Assembly (NCBI GenBank): GCA_030592425.1
Contig: JAUVJK010000005.1
Coordinates: forward strand, 1-26,479
DNA length: 26,479 nt
Direction of reading: 5' to 3'
Source: Candidatus Moraniibacteriota bacterium
Lineage (GTDB): Bacteria > Patescibacteriota > Minisyncoccia > Moranbacterales > GCA-2747515
Shown here: in pieces, positions 1 through 5,842 of the stretch
Layout: each line of letters starts with the position of its first letter
Numbering within the stretch: position 1 is the first letter of the stretch
Position numbers and translations under genes: made by a program
The notes under the pieces: generated by a model
Databases searched by the model: none
Seen by the model: only the letters and a program-made list of their open reading frames with translations
What the model was told of the DNA's origin: nothing

Positions 1-167
1 AAGAGCTCTATATTTATTGTGCGTCAGGTAATCGATCGCAGAGCGCGTGCACATTTCTTGAGCAGAAGAGTGGTGTACGTGTCTTCAATGTTGAAGGTGG
101 TATTATGGCATGGCATGCTGTTGGGTTTCCTGTGAAATATGCCAAAGGAGATGAAGGACTGTTTTAA
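1..167 (+). CDS. Rhodanese-like domain protein, C-terminal part
   Basis: Reading frame 3 is open from base 3 to the TAA at 165-167, giving the last 54 residues of a protein that begins before the window. Visible are YCASGNRSQ, which matches the rhodanese active-site loop (Cys followed by a loop ending in Arg-Ser), and then NVEGGIMAWHAVGFPV, the usual end of a single rhodanese domain. In this family the Cys carries a persulfide and takes part in sulfur transfer or thiol chemistry. The protein continues only 9 residues past the GFPVK segment, so the rhodanese domain is its C-terminal end. The next gene starts 19 nt downstream on the same strand and is likely co-transcribed. The fragment is too short for the frame track but the family call is firm; the specific substrate is unknown. 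Confidence 0.85.
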   Translation, partial: ELYIYCASGNRSQSACTFLEQKSGVRVFNVEGGIMAWHAVGFPVKYAKGDEGLF

Positions 168-186
168 TTATGATAACATGTGAAAA

Positions 187-675
187 GTGAAAATTATTAA
201 TAATACAATTAAAAGAGCTCTCTTTTCATCGCCATGGCGATATTCATATATTGTGATTGTTTTGTCATTTTATTTACTCGATTATTATACAAATGAGATC
301 TATGTCATTGGATTTAAGGTCTTTGATTACAATCCAACAATCGCGATACCGTTCGTTACCTTCACCATTCTTAACGGTCTTCTTGTTGGTTTGACACTCA
401 ATCTTGCGGCAATGCGCTTTCGAGAGTTACATTCTTTTTCGCAGATGGGAGCAGGCACAGCGACGAGTATTTTAGGGACGATGGGCGCGCTTCTCGCTGG
501 TGCGTGTCCAGGATGCATTGCTGGTCTTCTACCAGTAGCTCTTGGTTTATTTGGTGCGACGTCTTTTACGCTTGCGCAATTACCATTTTACGGTGTGGAA
601 ATTCTCGTCGCTTCTTTTCTGCTTCTACTTTTTGGTGCGTATACATTGTCACGACCGATGACATGTAAAATCTGA
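187..675 (+). CDS. Small polytopic membrane protein with a CPGC motif
   Basis: This is a 162-residue protein I do not recognise as a named family. It starts at a GTG; an in-frame TGA sits two codons upstream and the next Met is at residue 76, so GTG is the only sensible start. Hydrophobic segments lie at about residues 20-33, 48-72, 93-125 and 132-155, giving about four membrane helices. A Gly/Ala-rich helix contains ACPGCIAGLLPV around residue 107, a CxxC-type pair that could be redox-active or bind metal. A second Cys lies near the C-terminus (TCKI). It follows a rhodanese gene by 19 nt, so a joint role in thiol or sulfur handling at the membrane is possible, but this is inference. The stop is TGA, which shows that TGA is a normal stop codon here. 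Confidence 0.75.
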   Translation: MKIINNTIKRALFSSPWRYSYIVIVLSFYLLDYYTNEIYVIGFKVFDYNPTIAIPFVTFTILNGLLVGLTLNLAAMRFRELHSFSQMGAGTATSILGTMGALLAGACPGCIAGLLPVALGLFGATSFTLAQLPFYGVEILVASFLLLLFGAYTLSRPMTCKI

Positions 676-688
676 TGAAGAAGGTATC

Positions 689-724
689 AAAAAATCGCCT
701 TTAGAGACGATTTTTAATTTTTTG
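689..724. terminator. Terminator between convergent genes
   Basis: AAAAATCG and CGATTTTT form an inverted repeat with a short, partly paired centre (CCTTTAGAGA). It is followed by a T-rich run on the plus strand and, read the other way, by another T run. It lies between the stop at 675 and the minus-strand stop at 738, so it may serve both genes. Confidence 0.7.
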
Positions 725-737
725 TAAGTAATATTTT

Positions 738-2087
738 TTAATAGATCACAACTCTTGTTCCAATATCGCTCCATTCATAAAGTGTTTGTGAATCATCCGT
801 GTCATGGCGGACACATCCTGGAGAGGCTTGGCGACCAATATTTGCAAGCGATTCTGTTCCACCTGCTGGTCGTTCCTCGTGACCAACTGGCCAGATCGGT
901 AGGTCATGGAAGCCATAGAGACCATTAGATGTGAAAGCCATCCAGAAGGGAAGGTAGACTTGATACATATCTGAGAGAGCATATTCATCTTTGTTATAAA
1001 TCTCAAATTCACCTGTTGGTGTCGGTTCTGTATTAGTGCCTGTGGAATCAATGAAGTTTGCAATAAATTTACCATCATGGAAGAGTGTTGTGATTTGCGC
1101 CTCAAGATTAACATCGATATATTTTCCTTCCGCGATCTGTGGGATTGTAAAGCGTTCAGTTGCAGCAAGTCGCTCATTGAAATCCTTAGGCCATTCTTGT
1201 GGTTTTTGAGGTAGCGTTGAGAAACTTAATTGCTTAATTGGTTGCGGTACATCATTATCACTTGTGTGGATATCCGTATAAATTGTAAGTGTGTAGTTTG
1301 TATTTTCTTTAAGACCTTCAAGTGGAACAAGCGTAAATGATGTTCGGTCATCAGATGCCTTGATGTCCAAAGTAAGAGATGGTGTGATCACAAAGTTGAC
1401 ATAGTAGTCACGAAGTTCGCGATTGAAAACGATCTGTAGACCTTCATTTGTAAGAAGATAAAAATCCTCTTGACCATCTTCTGGATATGTTGCACTTACA
1501 GATGGCAATTCTGCAGTTTCAAAAGAGAATGTCGTTTGGATGATCTGATCACCATTTTTATATGTGCCAGTTGGTAATGTGAGTGCATAATTTGTTTGTG
1601 GCTCCCAATATTCTTTTGGTGTGATGACGAGCTGATCACGATCATCGTTCCACCGAGCAGTTGCAGTACGTTTTGGTTCAATGATGATGTGTTCGCGATA
1701 ATTCTCATTGATCACGGGAGCATCGAAAATGATAATGATTTCTTCTGTGAGATCAACAACGTCGCTAATTTCTGCAAGTGGTTGTTGTGTTGGTTCTTCT
1801 TCTGATGTTGCAATCGCACCGATGCCAGCACCAGAACCAATTGGTAGGGCAATCATTGCAAGAACGATTGCTTTTTTACGGAAGGGAAATGATAATTTTT
1901 GCAGGTAACTCGTATGAGAAATTTTATCAATATGATCTTGTATTGACACGTTAAGTGAATGAAGAGAATGTGATGCAATAGAAAAAAGATGTTTACTACT
2001 TTGTACAATAAAATAAAATAATAAAGAAAGACCTTTATTAAGGTGTTTTATACGGATTTTATGAGAGTGTAGGAATGACTTGATCAT
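738..2087 (-). CDS. Membrane-anchored L,D-transpeptidase (YkuD) with Ig-like domains
   Basis: The 449-residue protein would cross-link or remodel peptidoglycan outside the cell. The N-terminus (about 1-71) is basic and Ser/His-rich, followed by a hydrophobic segment at 72-93 that acts as signal anchor. Two Ig-like/Big-type repeats follow (about 100-200 and 200-300), each with the shape of 'EDGQEDFYLLTNEGLQIVF...' and ending in beta-strand FxFxT segments. The C-terminal YkuD domain shows YGFHDLP and then SPGCVRH, with the catalytic Cys at residue 425 and the conserved Arg and His after it. The chain ends 24 residues after this Cys, as usual for the family. No Shine-Dalgarno precedes the ATG. 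The promoter and a leader hairpin lie at 2187-2215 and 2135-2174. The family call is secure; the stem-peptide specificity cannot be read from the sequence. Confidence 0.9.
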   Translation of the reverse strand: MIKSFLHSHKIRIKHLNKGLSLLFYFIVQSSKHLFSIASHSLHSLNVSIQDHIDKISHTSYLQKLSFPFRKKAIVLAMIALPIGSGAGIGAIATSEEEPTQQPLAEISDVVDLTEEIIIIFDAPVINENYREHIIIEPKRTATARWNDDRDQLVITPKEYWEPQTNYALTLPTGTYKNGDQIIQTTFSFETAELPSVSATYPEDGQEDFYLLTNEGLQIVFNRELRDYYVNFVITPSLTLDIKASDDRTSFTLVPLEGLKENTNYTLTIYTDIHTSDNDVPQPIKQLSFSTLPQKPQEWPKDFNERLAATERFTIPQIAEGKYIDVNLEAQITTLFHDGKFIANFIDSTGTNTEPTPTGEFEIYNKDEYALSDMYQVYLPFWMAFTSNGLYGFHDLPIWPVGHEERPAGGTESLANIGRQASPGCVRHDTDDSQTLYEWSDIGTRVVIY

Positions 2088-2134
2088 GATAATGCAGATT
2101 GGTATTTATTTTCTTTTTTCTTCATTCTTCAAAC

Positions 2135-2174
2135 AAAAAAGTGAGCGACCAGTCTTAAGAGACTGATCACTCAC
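2135..2174 (-). terminator. Terminator-like hairpin in the leader of the L,D-transpeptidase gene
   Basis: On the minus strand a 15-bp stem (GTGAGTGATCAGTCT with AGACTGGTCGCTCAC, two G-U pairs as RNA) closes a CTTA loop and is followed directly by six T. The two wobbles pair only in the minus-strand RNA; the plus strand would have two C-A mismatches and no T run. It lies about 6 nt after the predicted start of the L,D-transpeptidase mRNA and ends about 48 nt before its ATG, so it looks like an attenuator or the end of a short RNA. Confidence 0.7.
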
Positions 2175-2186
2175 CCGTGTACCACT

Positions 2187-2215
2187 AGTATAACATATAT
2201 AAGCCAAAAAAGCAA
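2187..2215 (-). promoter_or_regulatory. Sigma70-type promoter for the L,D-transpeptidase gene
   Basis: On the minus strand TTGCTT (2210-2215) and TATACT (2187-2192) are separated by exactly 17 nt. The predicted transcript start is near 2180, giving a leader of about 93 nt that begins with the hairpin at 2135-2174. Confidence 0.7.
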
Positions 2216-2304
2216 GACCTATGAGAGTTTATAAAGTTGCAAGGTCATAAAATTAAAAGAAAGATTTCTTTCTTGGTGGGAGTGTATAATTGCTTCAAAT
2301 AAAT

Positions 2305-2333
2305 TTGACGAAAATCTTTCATAAGAATATGCT
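2305..2333 (+). promoter_or_regulatory. Promoter P1 upstream of the tiny ORF and the 2458 gene
   Basis: TTGACG (2305-2310) and TATGCT (2328-2333) are spaced by 17 nt. The expected start near 2340 lies 7 nt before the ATG at 2347. Confidence 0.5.
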
Positions 2334-2339
2334 ACACTA

Positions 2340-2369
2340 TTGTTATATGAATAAAATTTGTAGTATAAT
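2340..2369 (+). promoter_or_regulatory. Promoter P2 upstream of the 2458 gene
   Basis: TTGTTA (2340-2345) and a perfect TATAAT (2364-2369) are spaced by 18 nt. Transcription would start near 2377, on the internal ATG of the tiny ORF at 2347-2439 and about 80 nt before the 2458 start. Confidence 0.55.
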
Positions 2370-2439
2370 CGGTGATATGTTTGCATATGCATTGCTGTGG
2401 GCATTGCATCTTTTCGGACATGATGACAGTGGACATTAG
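2347..2439 (+). CDS. Possible 30-residue membrane peptide or leader peptide
   Basis: An ATG at 2347 opens a 30-codon frame ending at TAG 2437-2439. A second in-frame ATG at 2377 would give 20 residues, MFAYALLWALHLFGHDDSGH. The frame has a hydrophobic stretch suited to one membrane helix, then a His/Asp-rich tail (GHDDSGH). Two promoter-like sequences are placed so that each ATG is at or within about 7 nt of the predicted transcript start. It ends 18 nt before the 2458 gene. I do not recognise a family, and an ORF this short could occur by chance. Confidence 0.3.
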   Translation: MNKICSIIGDMFAYALLWALHLFGHDDSGH

Positions 2440-2457
2440 AAAATATTATTTTCCTTT

Positions 2458-3093
2458 ATGAAAAATCATTTTAAAGAACGTCTTGCCAGACAAAAGAAAA
2501 AGATCGCACAATTGAATGACTCACAGAAAGTGCAGCAGTTGTTCAATATTCATAAGACGATCGTCACAGAGATCGAGCAACAAATTGGTTCGTTGCAAAA
2601 TAAGGGGCGACTCATAAAAGACGCTTTGAAACATAAGCAAGAACTTAGTGGATACAAAGAACGTTTTTTTCATTATGTGACGCATGCAAATATTCGTTAT
2701 GCTCTCTCGGCACCATTTATTTATGCTATATTGATTCCAGCAATTTTACTCCATCTTGTTGTGGAGTTGTATCATCAAGTTGGGTTTCGTCTTTGTCGTA
2801 TCCCACGAGTTGATCGCCATCAATACTTTATTTTTGATCGTGTTCATTTGCCATATCTTAACTGGATAGAGAAGATGAATTGTGTCTACTGTAGTTACTT
2901 TAATGGGCTGACGGGTTATGTGCGAGAGATTGCGGCACGAACAGAAAGATTTTGGTGTCCAATCAAACATGCACGCCAGCGCGCACAGATACATCGTCAT
3001 TACGGTGATTTTGTCGATTATCTTGATGGAAAGAGATATCATGAAGGACTTGATGATATCCGTGATTTTTCTAAAGACGACAAATGCTCCTAA
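2458..3093 (+). CDS. Conserved-looking protein with coiled coil, hydrophobic helix and Cys motifs; function unknown
   Basis: This is a 211-residue protein without a recognised function. Residues 1-70 are charged and helical (KERLARQKKKIAQL), likely a coiled coil. A hydrophobic stretch at about 84-104 (LSAPFIYAILIPAILLHLVV) could span or enter the membrane. The C-terminal half holds NCVYCSYFNGL around residue 141, a CxxC-type pair, and RTERFWCPIKHAR around 162. The dense set of Cys, Trp, Arg and His suggests a metal or cofactor site, but this is not shown. The pattern reminds me of hypothetical proteins seen in other bacteria, from memory only. It starts at ATG without a Shine-Dalgarno and lies 29 nt before the aldolase gene, so co-transcription is likely. 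Confidence 0.7.
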   Translation: MKNHFKERLARQKKKIAQLNDSQKVQQLFNIHKTIVTEIEQQIGSLQNKGRLIKDALKHKQELSGYKERFFHYVTHANIRYALSAPFIYAILIPAILLHLVVELYHQVGFRLCRIPRVDRHQYFIFDRVHLPYLNWIEKMNCVYCSYFNGLTGYVREIAARTERFWCPIKHARQRAQIHRHYGDFVDYLDGKRYHEGLDDIRDFSKDDKCS

Positions 3094-3122
3094 ATAATTA
3101 AATTATTAAAACATAGAAATAT

Positions 3123-4178
3123 ATGGCTCTTGTAACATTACGACAACTTCTTGATCATGCGGCAGAAAAACAGTATGGTATCCCTGCTTTTAATGTTAAT
3201 AACCTTGAGCAAGTGCAAGCTATCATGATAGCTGCGGATGAAGTCAACGCTCCTGTGATCATGCAAGCTTCAGCTGGCGCACGTGATTATGCTGGCGATA
3301 AATTTTTGATGCATCTCATGCAAGCATCTATCGAGAAGTACTCACATATTCCAGTATGTATTCATCAGGATCACGGCGCATCGGTAGCAGCTTGCAAGAT
3401 CTCTGTTGATCTGGGTTTCTCCTCTGTAATGATGGATGGATCATTGATGGAAGATCACAAAACACCCTCAACATTTGATTATAATGTCGGAGTGACACAA
3501 GAAACAGTCATCTATGCACACAAGCGTGGTGTTTCTGTTGAAGCAGAATTGGGCGTTCTTGGTTCTCTAGAAACAGGAATCGCTGGAAAAGAAGATGGTG
3601 TTGGCGCAGAAGGCGTTTTAACAAAAGAACAACTTTTGACAGATCCACAGGAAGCGAAAGATTTTGTAGAACAAACCAGCGTCGATGCACTCGCAATTGC
3701 GATTGGTACATCACATGGTGCCTATAAGTTTATGAAGCCACCAACGGATGATATTCTCGTTATTGATCGACTCAAGGAGATTCATGCGGTCATTCCACAA
3801 ACGCATCTTGTTATGCATGGGTCCTCTAGTGTGCCACAAGACTGGTTGAAGGTGATCAATGAAAATGGGGGCAATATGGGTGAAACTTATGGCGTGCCTG
3901 TAGAAGAGATCCAAGAAGGGATTAAGAATGGTGTACGGAAGGTGAATATTGACACAGACCTCCGTATGGCATCAACAGGGGCAATTAGAAAATATATGAT
4001 GGAGAATCCAGAACAATTTGATCCGCGGAAATATCTCGGTGCTGCACGCGATGCAATGAAAGATCTTTGTCGTGAGCGTTATGAGGCTTTTGGTGCCGCT
4101 GGTAACGCAGGAAAGATCACACCAATTTCTCTCGGAGAGATGGCAAAACGGTATGAGGGATCGAGTAATGAAAAATGA
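3123..4178 (+). CDS. fba: Class II fructose-1,6-bisphosphate aldolase
   Basis: The 351-residue protein catalyses reversible cleavage of fructose-1,6-bisphosphate to dihydroxyacetone phosphate and glyceraldehyde-3-phosphate, in the cytosol, with Zn2+. Class II motifs are clear in order: GIPAFNVNN at the start, CIHQDHG with the zinc ligand His and catalytic Asp, VEAELG, GTSHGAYK, MHGSSSVP and KVNIDTDLR for phosphate binding. The length of about 350 fits the longer class II subtype with the extra C-terminal segment (YEAFGAAGNAGKI). The start is the first ATG of the frame, with no Shine-Dalgarno upstream (AAACATAGAAATAT). It lies 29 nt after the 2458 gene and is followed, after about 110 nt, by a strong palindrome at 4288-4334. 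Together with the isomerase at 22500 it points to central sugar-phosphate metabolism. Confidence 0.95.
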   Translation: MALVTLRQLLDHAAEKQYGIPAFNVNNLEQVQAIMIAADEVNAPVIMQASAGARDYAGDKFLMHLMQASIEKYSHIPVCIHQDHGASVAACKISVDLGFSSVMMDGSLMEDHKTPSTFDYNVGVTQETVIYAHKRGVSVEAELGVLGSLETGIAGKEDGVGAEGVLTKEQLLTDPQEAKDFVEQTSVDALAIAIGTSHGAYKFMKPPTDDILVIDRLKEIHAVIPQTHLVMHGSSSVPQDWLKVINENGGNMGETYGVPVEEIQEGIKNGVRKVNIDTDLRMASTGAIRKYMMENPEQFDPRKYLGAARDAMKDLCRERYEAFGAAGNAGKITPISLGEMAKRYEGSSNEK

Positions 4179-4287
4179 ACAAAAAAATTTCACTCGAAAG
4201 GTGATTAATCTTTGGCTGAAACAAAGAAAATAGTCAGAAACACAGACGAGTAATCAATAAATAGTAATCGGTAATTACATACAAAAC

Positions 4288-4334
4288 AAAAGAATCACGT
4301 AATTAATCACGTGATTAATTACGTGAATCTTTTT
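4288..4334. terminator. 46-bp near-perfect palindrome, probable bidirectional terminator
   Basis: The centre lies between 4310 and 4311. The two 23-nt arms match with a single mismatch (an A-A pair at the seventh position from each end). The left arm begins AAAAGAATCACG and the right arm ends CGTGAATCTTTT, followed by one more T. It contains nested ATTAAT and CACGTG elements. It lies between fba and the AlkD-like gene, and the ORF start at 4311 that a gene finder may pick falls inside it. Confidence 0.65.
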
Positions 4335-4391
4335 AAATACTATTATTTTCTATTAATTCTTCATCTTTCATTGTGTTATGATAAATATATT

Positions 4392-5099
4392 ATGAAGAAG
4401 AAAAGTATAATACATCGTGTATTGTTATTGTACGCTAGTGAGCAGCGGAAAATGACGAATGAATTGTTTTTTAAGACAGAAAAAGGAGAATATGGCGCGC
4501 ATGATCGATTTTTGGGTGTGACAAATCCTGATGTACGAAAGGTTGCACAACAGTTCAAAGATATTTCCTTTGCAGAAATACAAGATATGATCGCGTCACA
4601 TTATAATGAAGAACGTTTGTGCGCATTGATCATCCTTGTAGCGCGCTACAAAAGATCCGACAAGGAGGGAAGAGCACAGATCTATCGATTCTATAAGAAG
4701 AATCTTCGTTTTGTAAATAATTGGAATCTTGTTGATCTCTCAGTGCCGCATATTATGGGAGAATATCTTGTAGAGCATAAAAAGGAATGGACTATTCTGC
4801 AAAAACTTGTTATTTCACCAGATCTCTGGCGACGACGGATTGCGATTATCGCATCATGGGCATTTATCAAAAAAGATGACTTTCGTTTTACACTAAGATT
4901 AGCAAAACAACTTTTACAGGATGAAGAGGATCTGATGCATAAAGCAGTTGGATGGATGTTGCGTGAGGTGGGGAAACGAGATCAGAAGACCCTTGAAGTA
5001 TTTCTTGATACCAATATCACAAAAATGCCACGCACAACGCTTCGTTATGCGATCGAGCGATTTCCAGAGAAAAAAAGACTTTATTATCTCCACAAATAA
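4392..5099 (+). CDS. AlkD-like DNA alkylation repair protein (HEAT-like repeats)
   Basis: The product is 235 residues from the ATG at 4392. I chose this start over the upstream one at 4311 because 4311 lies inside the terminator palindrome and adds an odd Tyr/Leu-rich extension, while a TATGAT -10-like element (4377-4382) ends 9 nt before 4392. The sequence has the AlkD pattern: FLGVTNPDVRKVAQQF near residue 38, a HEAT-like series of helices (EERLCALIILVARYK), NNWNLVDLSVPHIMGEY with the Trp and Asp of the DNA-binding cleft, LWRRRIAIIASW, and DLMHKAVGWMLREVGKRD near the end. AlkD excises cationic alkylated bases by base excision repair. Full family length is about 220-240. The role is taken from the family; no unusual substitutions were noted in these motifs. 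Confidence 0.88.
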   Translation: MKKKSIIHRVLLLYASEQRKMTNELFFKTEKGEYGAHDRFLGVTNPDVRKVAQQFKDISFAEIQDMIASHYNEERLCALIILVARYKRSDKEGRAQIYRFYKKNLRFVNNWNLVDLSVPHIMGEYLVEHKKEWTILQKLVISPDLWRRRIAIIASWAFIKKDDFRFTLRLAKQLLQDEEDLMHKAVGWMLREVGKRDQKTLEVFLDTNITKMPRTTLRYAIERFPEKKRLYYLHK

Positions 5100-5147
5100 G
5101 TCTCTGTTCCACTAAAGTTCAGTACCTAATTCCTAAAGTCTAAAAAA

Positions 5148-5183
5148 ATGGATGAAGATATAAAAAAGCGATTGGAGGAGTAA
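5148..5183 (+). pseudogene. Eleven-codon relic at the start of the decayed region
   Basis: A short frame MDEDIKKRLEE ends at TAA 5181-5183. The start resembles, from memory, the N-terminus of small membrane proteins common in Patescibacteria that begin with an acidic/basic helix before a hydrophobic tail, but no such tail follows in any frame. It may be a truncated relic or chance. Confidence 0.2.
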
Positions 5184-5204
5184 AGATCAGAAATTAGTCA
5201 CTGA

Positions 5205-5640
5205 TCGAATTTATTATTGCAATAGTGATCTTTTCAGATAGTATGATTTCAGCATTTGACGGAGTACTGCAAGTGGCTAAAGTATGAAAAAAAGATTGTA
5301 TTTTTTCTGTGGTCTTGATCCTGCACCACCATGGATAGAAGTAGGATGATTTGTTTTTTATCACATAATGGATCATAGGAAATCAGATCGCTATCGTTTT
5401 AGGGCTTTGCTTCTTGATCTTGATGAATCCAACAAAAGAAATCTGTCGGTCACAAAAATCAATTTTTGAGTCAGATGCAGATTATGAAAATAAGTGATTG
5501 CGTCCAAGTGCAGTGTCCTCATGTGGCACTGCGGTACTTGATCACATACTCTATGTTTATTATGGTGGCGATGATTAGGTAGTTTGTGTTGCAAGTATAG
5601 AATTCCATTGTTTGATCGATTGCTTTGCAAGATACGAAAA
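5205..5640 (+). pseudogene. GH130 mannoside phosphorylase pseudogene
   Basis: Two plus-strand frames together spell a broken glycoside hydrolase family 130 protein. In the first (5311-5439) I read PAPPWIEVG, stop, FVFYH, then YRFRALLLDLDESNKR, matching the GAPPIKTxxGWxxxYH and LLDLxxPxK motifs of the family. In the second (5468 onward) I read ESDADYENK, stop, LRPSAVSSCGTAVLD, ILYVYYGGDD, stop, VVCVASI, matching the conserved PxVVFxCG, LYVYYGGAD and VVCVAT motifs. Damage includes a frameshift between 5440 and 5467, TGA at 5347 where Trp is expected, TGA at 5495 where Gly is expected, and TAG at 5576. Weaker traces upstream from about 5205 (IVIFSDSMI) could be the preceding blade. Active enzymes of this family phosphorolyse beta-mannosides to mannose 1-phosphate. 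The N-terminal half is not recognisable. Confidence 0.7.
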
Positions 5641-5724
5641 CATAGCGCACCTAATGATATATTTACGGTATGAAAGTATCTGTACAATGTATGATGTATG
5701 AGATGCAGGATGCCTCTATTATAC

Positions 5725-5753
5725 TTGTCGTGTTCAGTATCTTATGATACACT
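5725..5753 (+). promoter_or_regulatory. Probable typA promoter
   Basis: TTGTCG (5725-5730) and TACACT (5748-5753) are spaced by 17 nt, with a transcript start near 5760 and a leader of about 80 nt. The leader has a small hairpin (CTGC-CACTGT-GCAG near 5774-5787) followed by TTTTTATTT, which might act as a weak attenuator. I see no gene between the GH130 relic and typA. Confidence 0.5.
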
Positions 5754-5842
5754 AGCATTCAAATAGAGAGCTGCCACTGTGCAGTTTTTATTTACTTTGA
5801 GAAAATATTTTTTATTAACTAGACATTGTTTATTATAACTTT

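Noticed and set aside
738..2087. Plus-strand and other-frame open frames within the L,D-transpeptidase gene
   Set aside because: They are shadows of the minus-strand gene; none shows a family pattern.
2219..2404. Minus-strand 61-codon frame upstream of the L,D-transpeptidase promoter
   Set aside because: It overlaps plus-strand promoters and has low-complexity Tyr/Ser-rich sequence without family resemblance.
4311..4391. Longer start for the AlkD-like protein
   Set aside because: The extension begins inside the terminator palindrome, is unlike the family, and a -10-like element lies just before 4392.
5311..5600. TGA recoding (as Trp or Gly) to explain in-frame TGA in the GH130 relic
   Set aside because: One TGA stands where Trp and another where Gly is expected, a TAG is also present, and there is a frameshift. 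Intact genes here end in TGA and read Trp from TGG.
5194..5687. Minus-strand open frames over the GH130 relic (5194-5376 and 5391-5687)
   Set aside because: They read no recognisable family, while the plus strand spells GH130 motifs.
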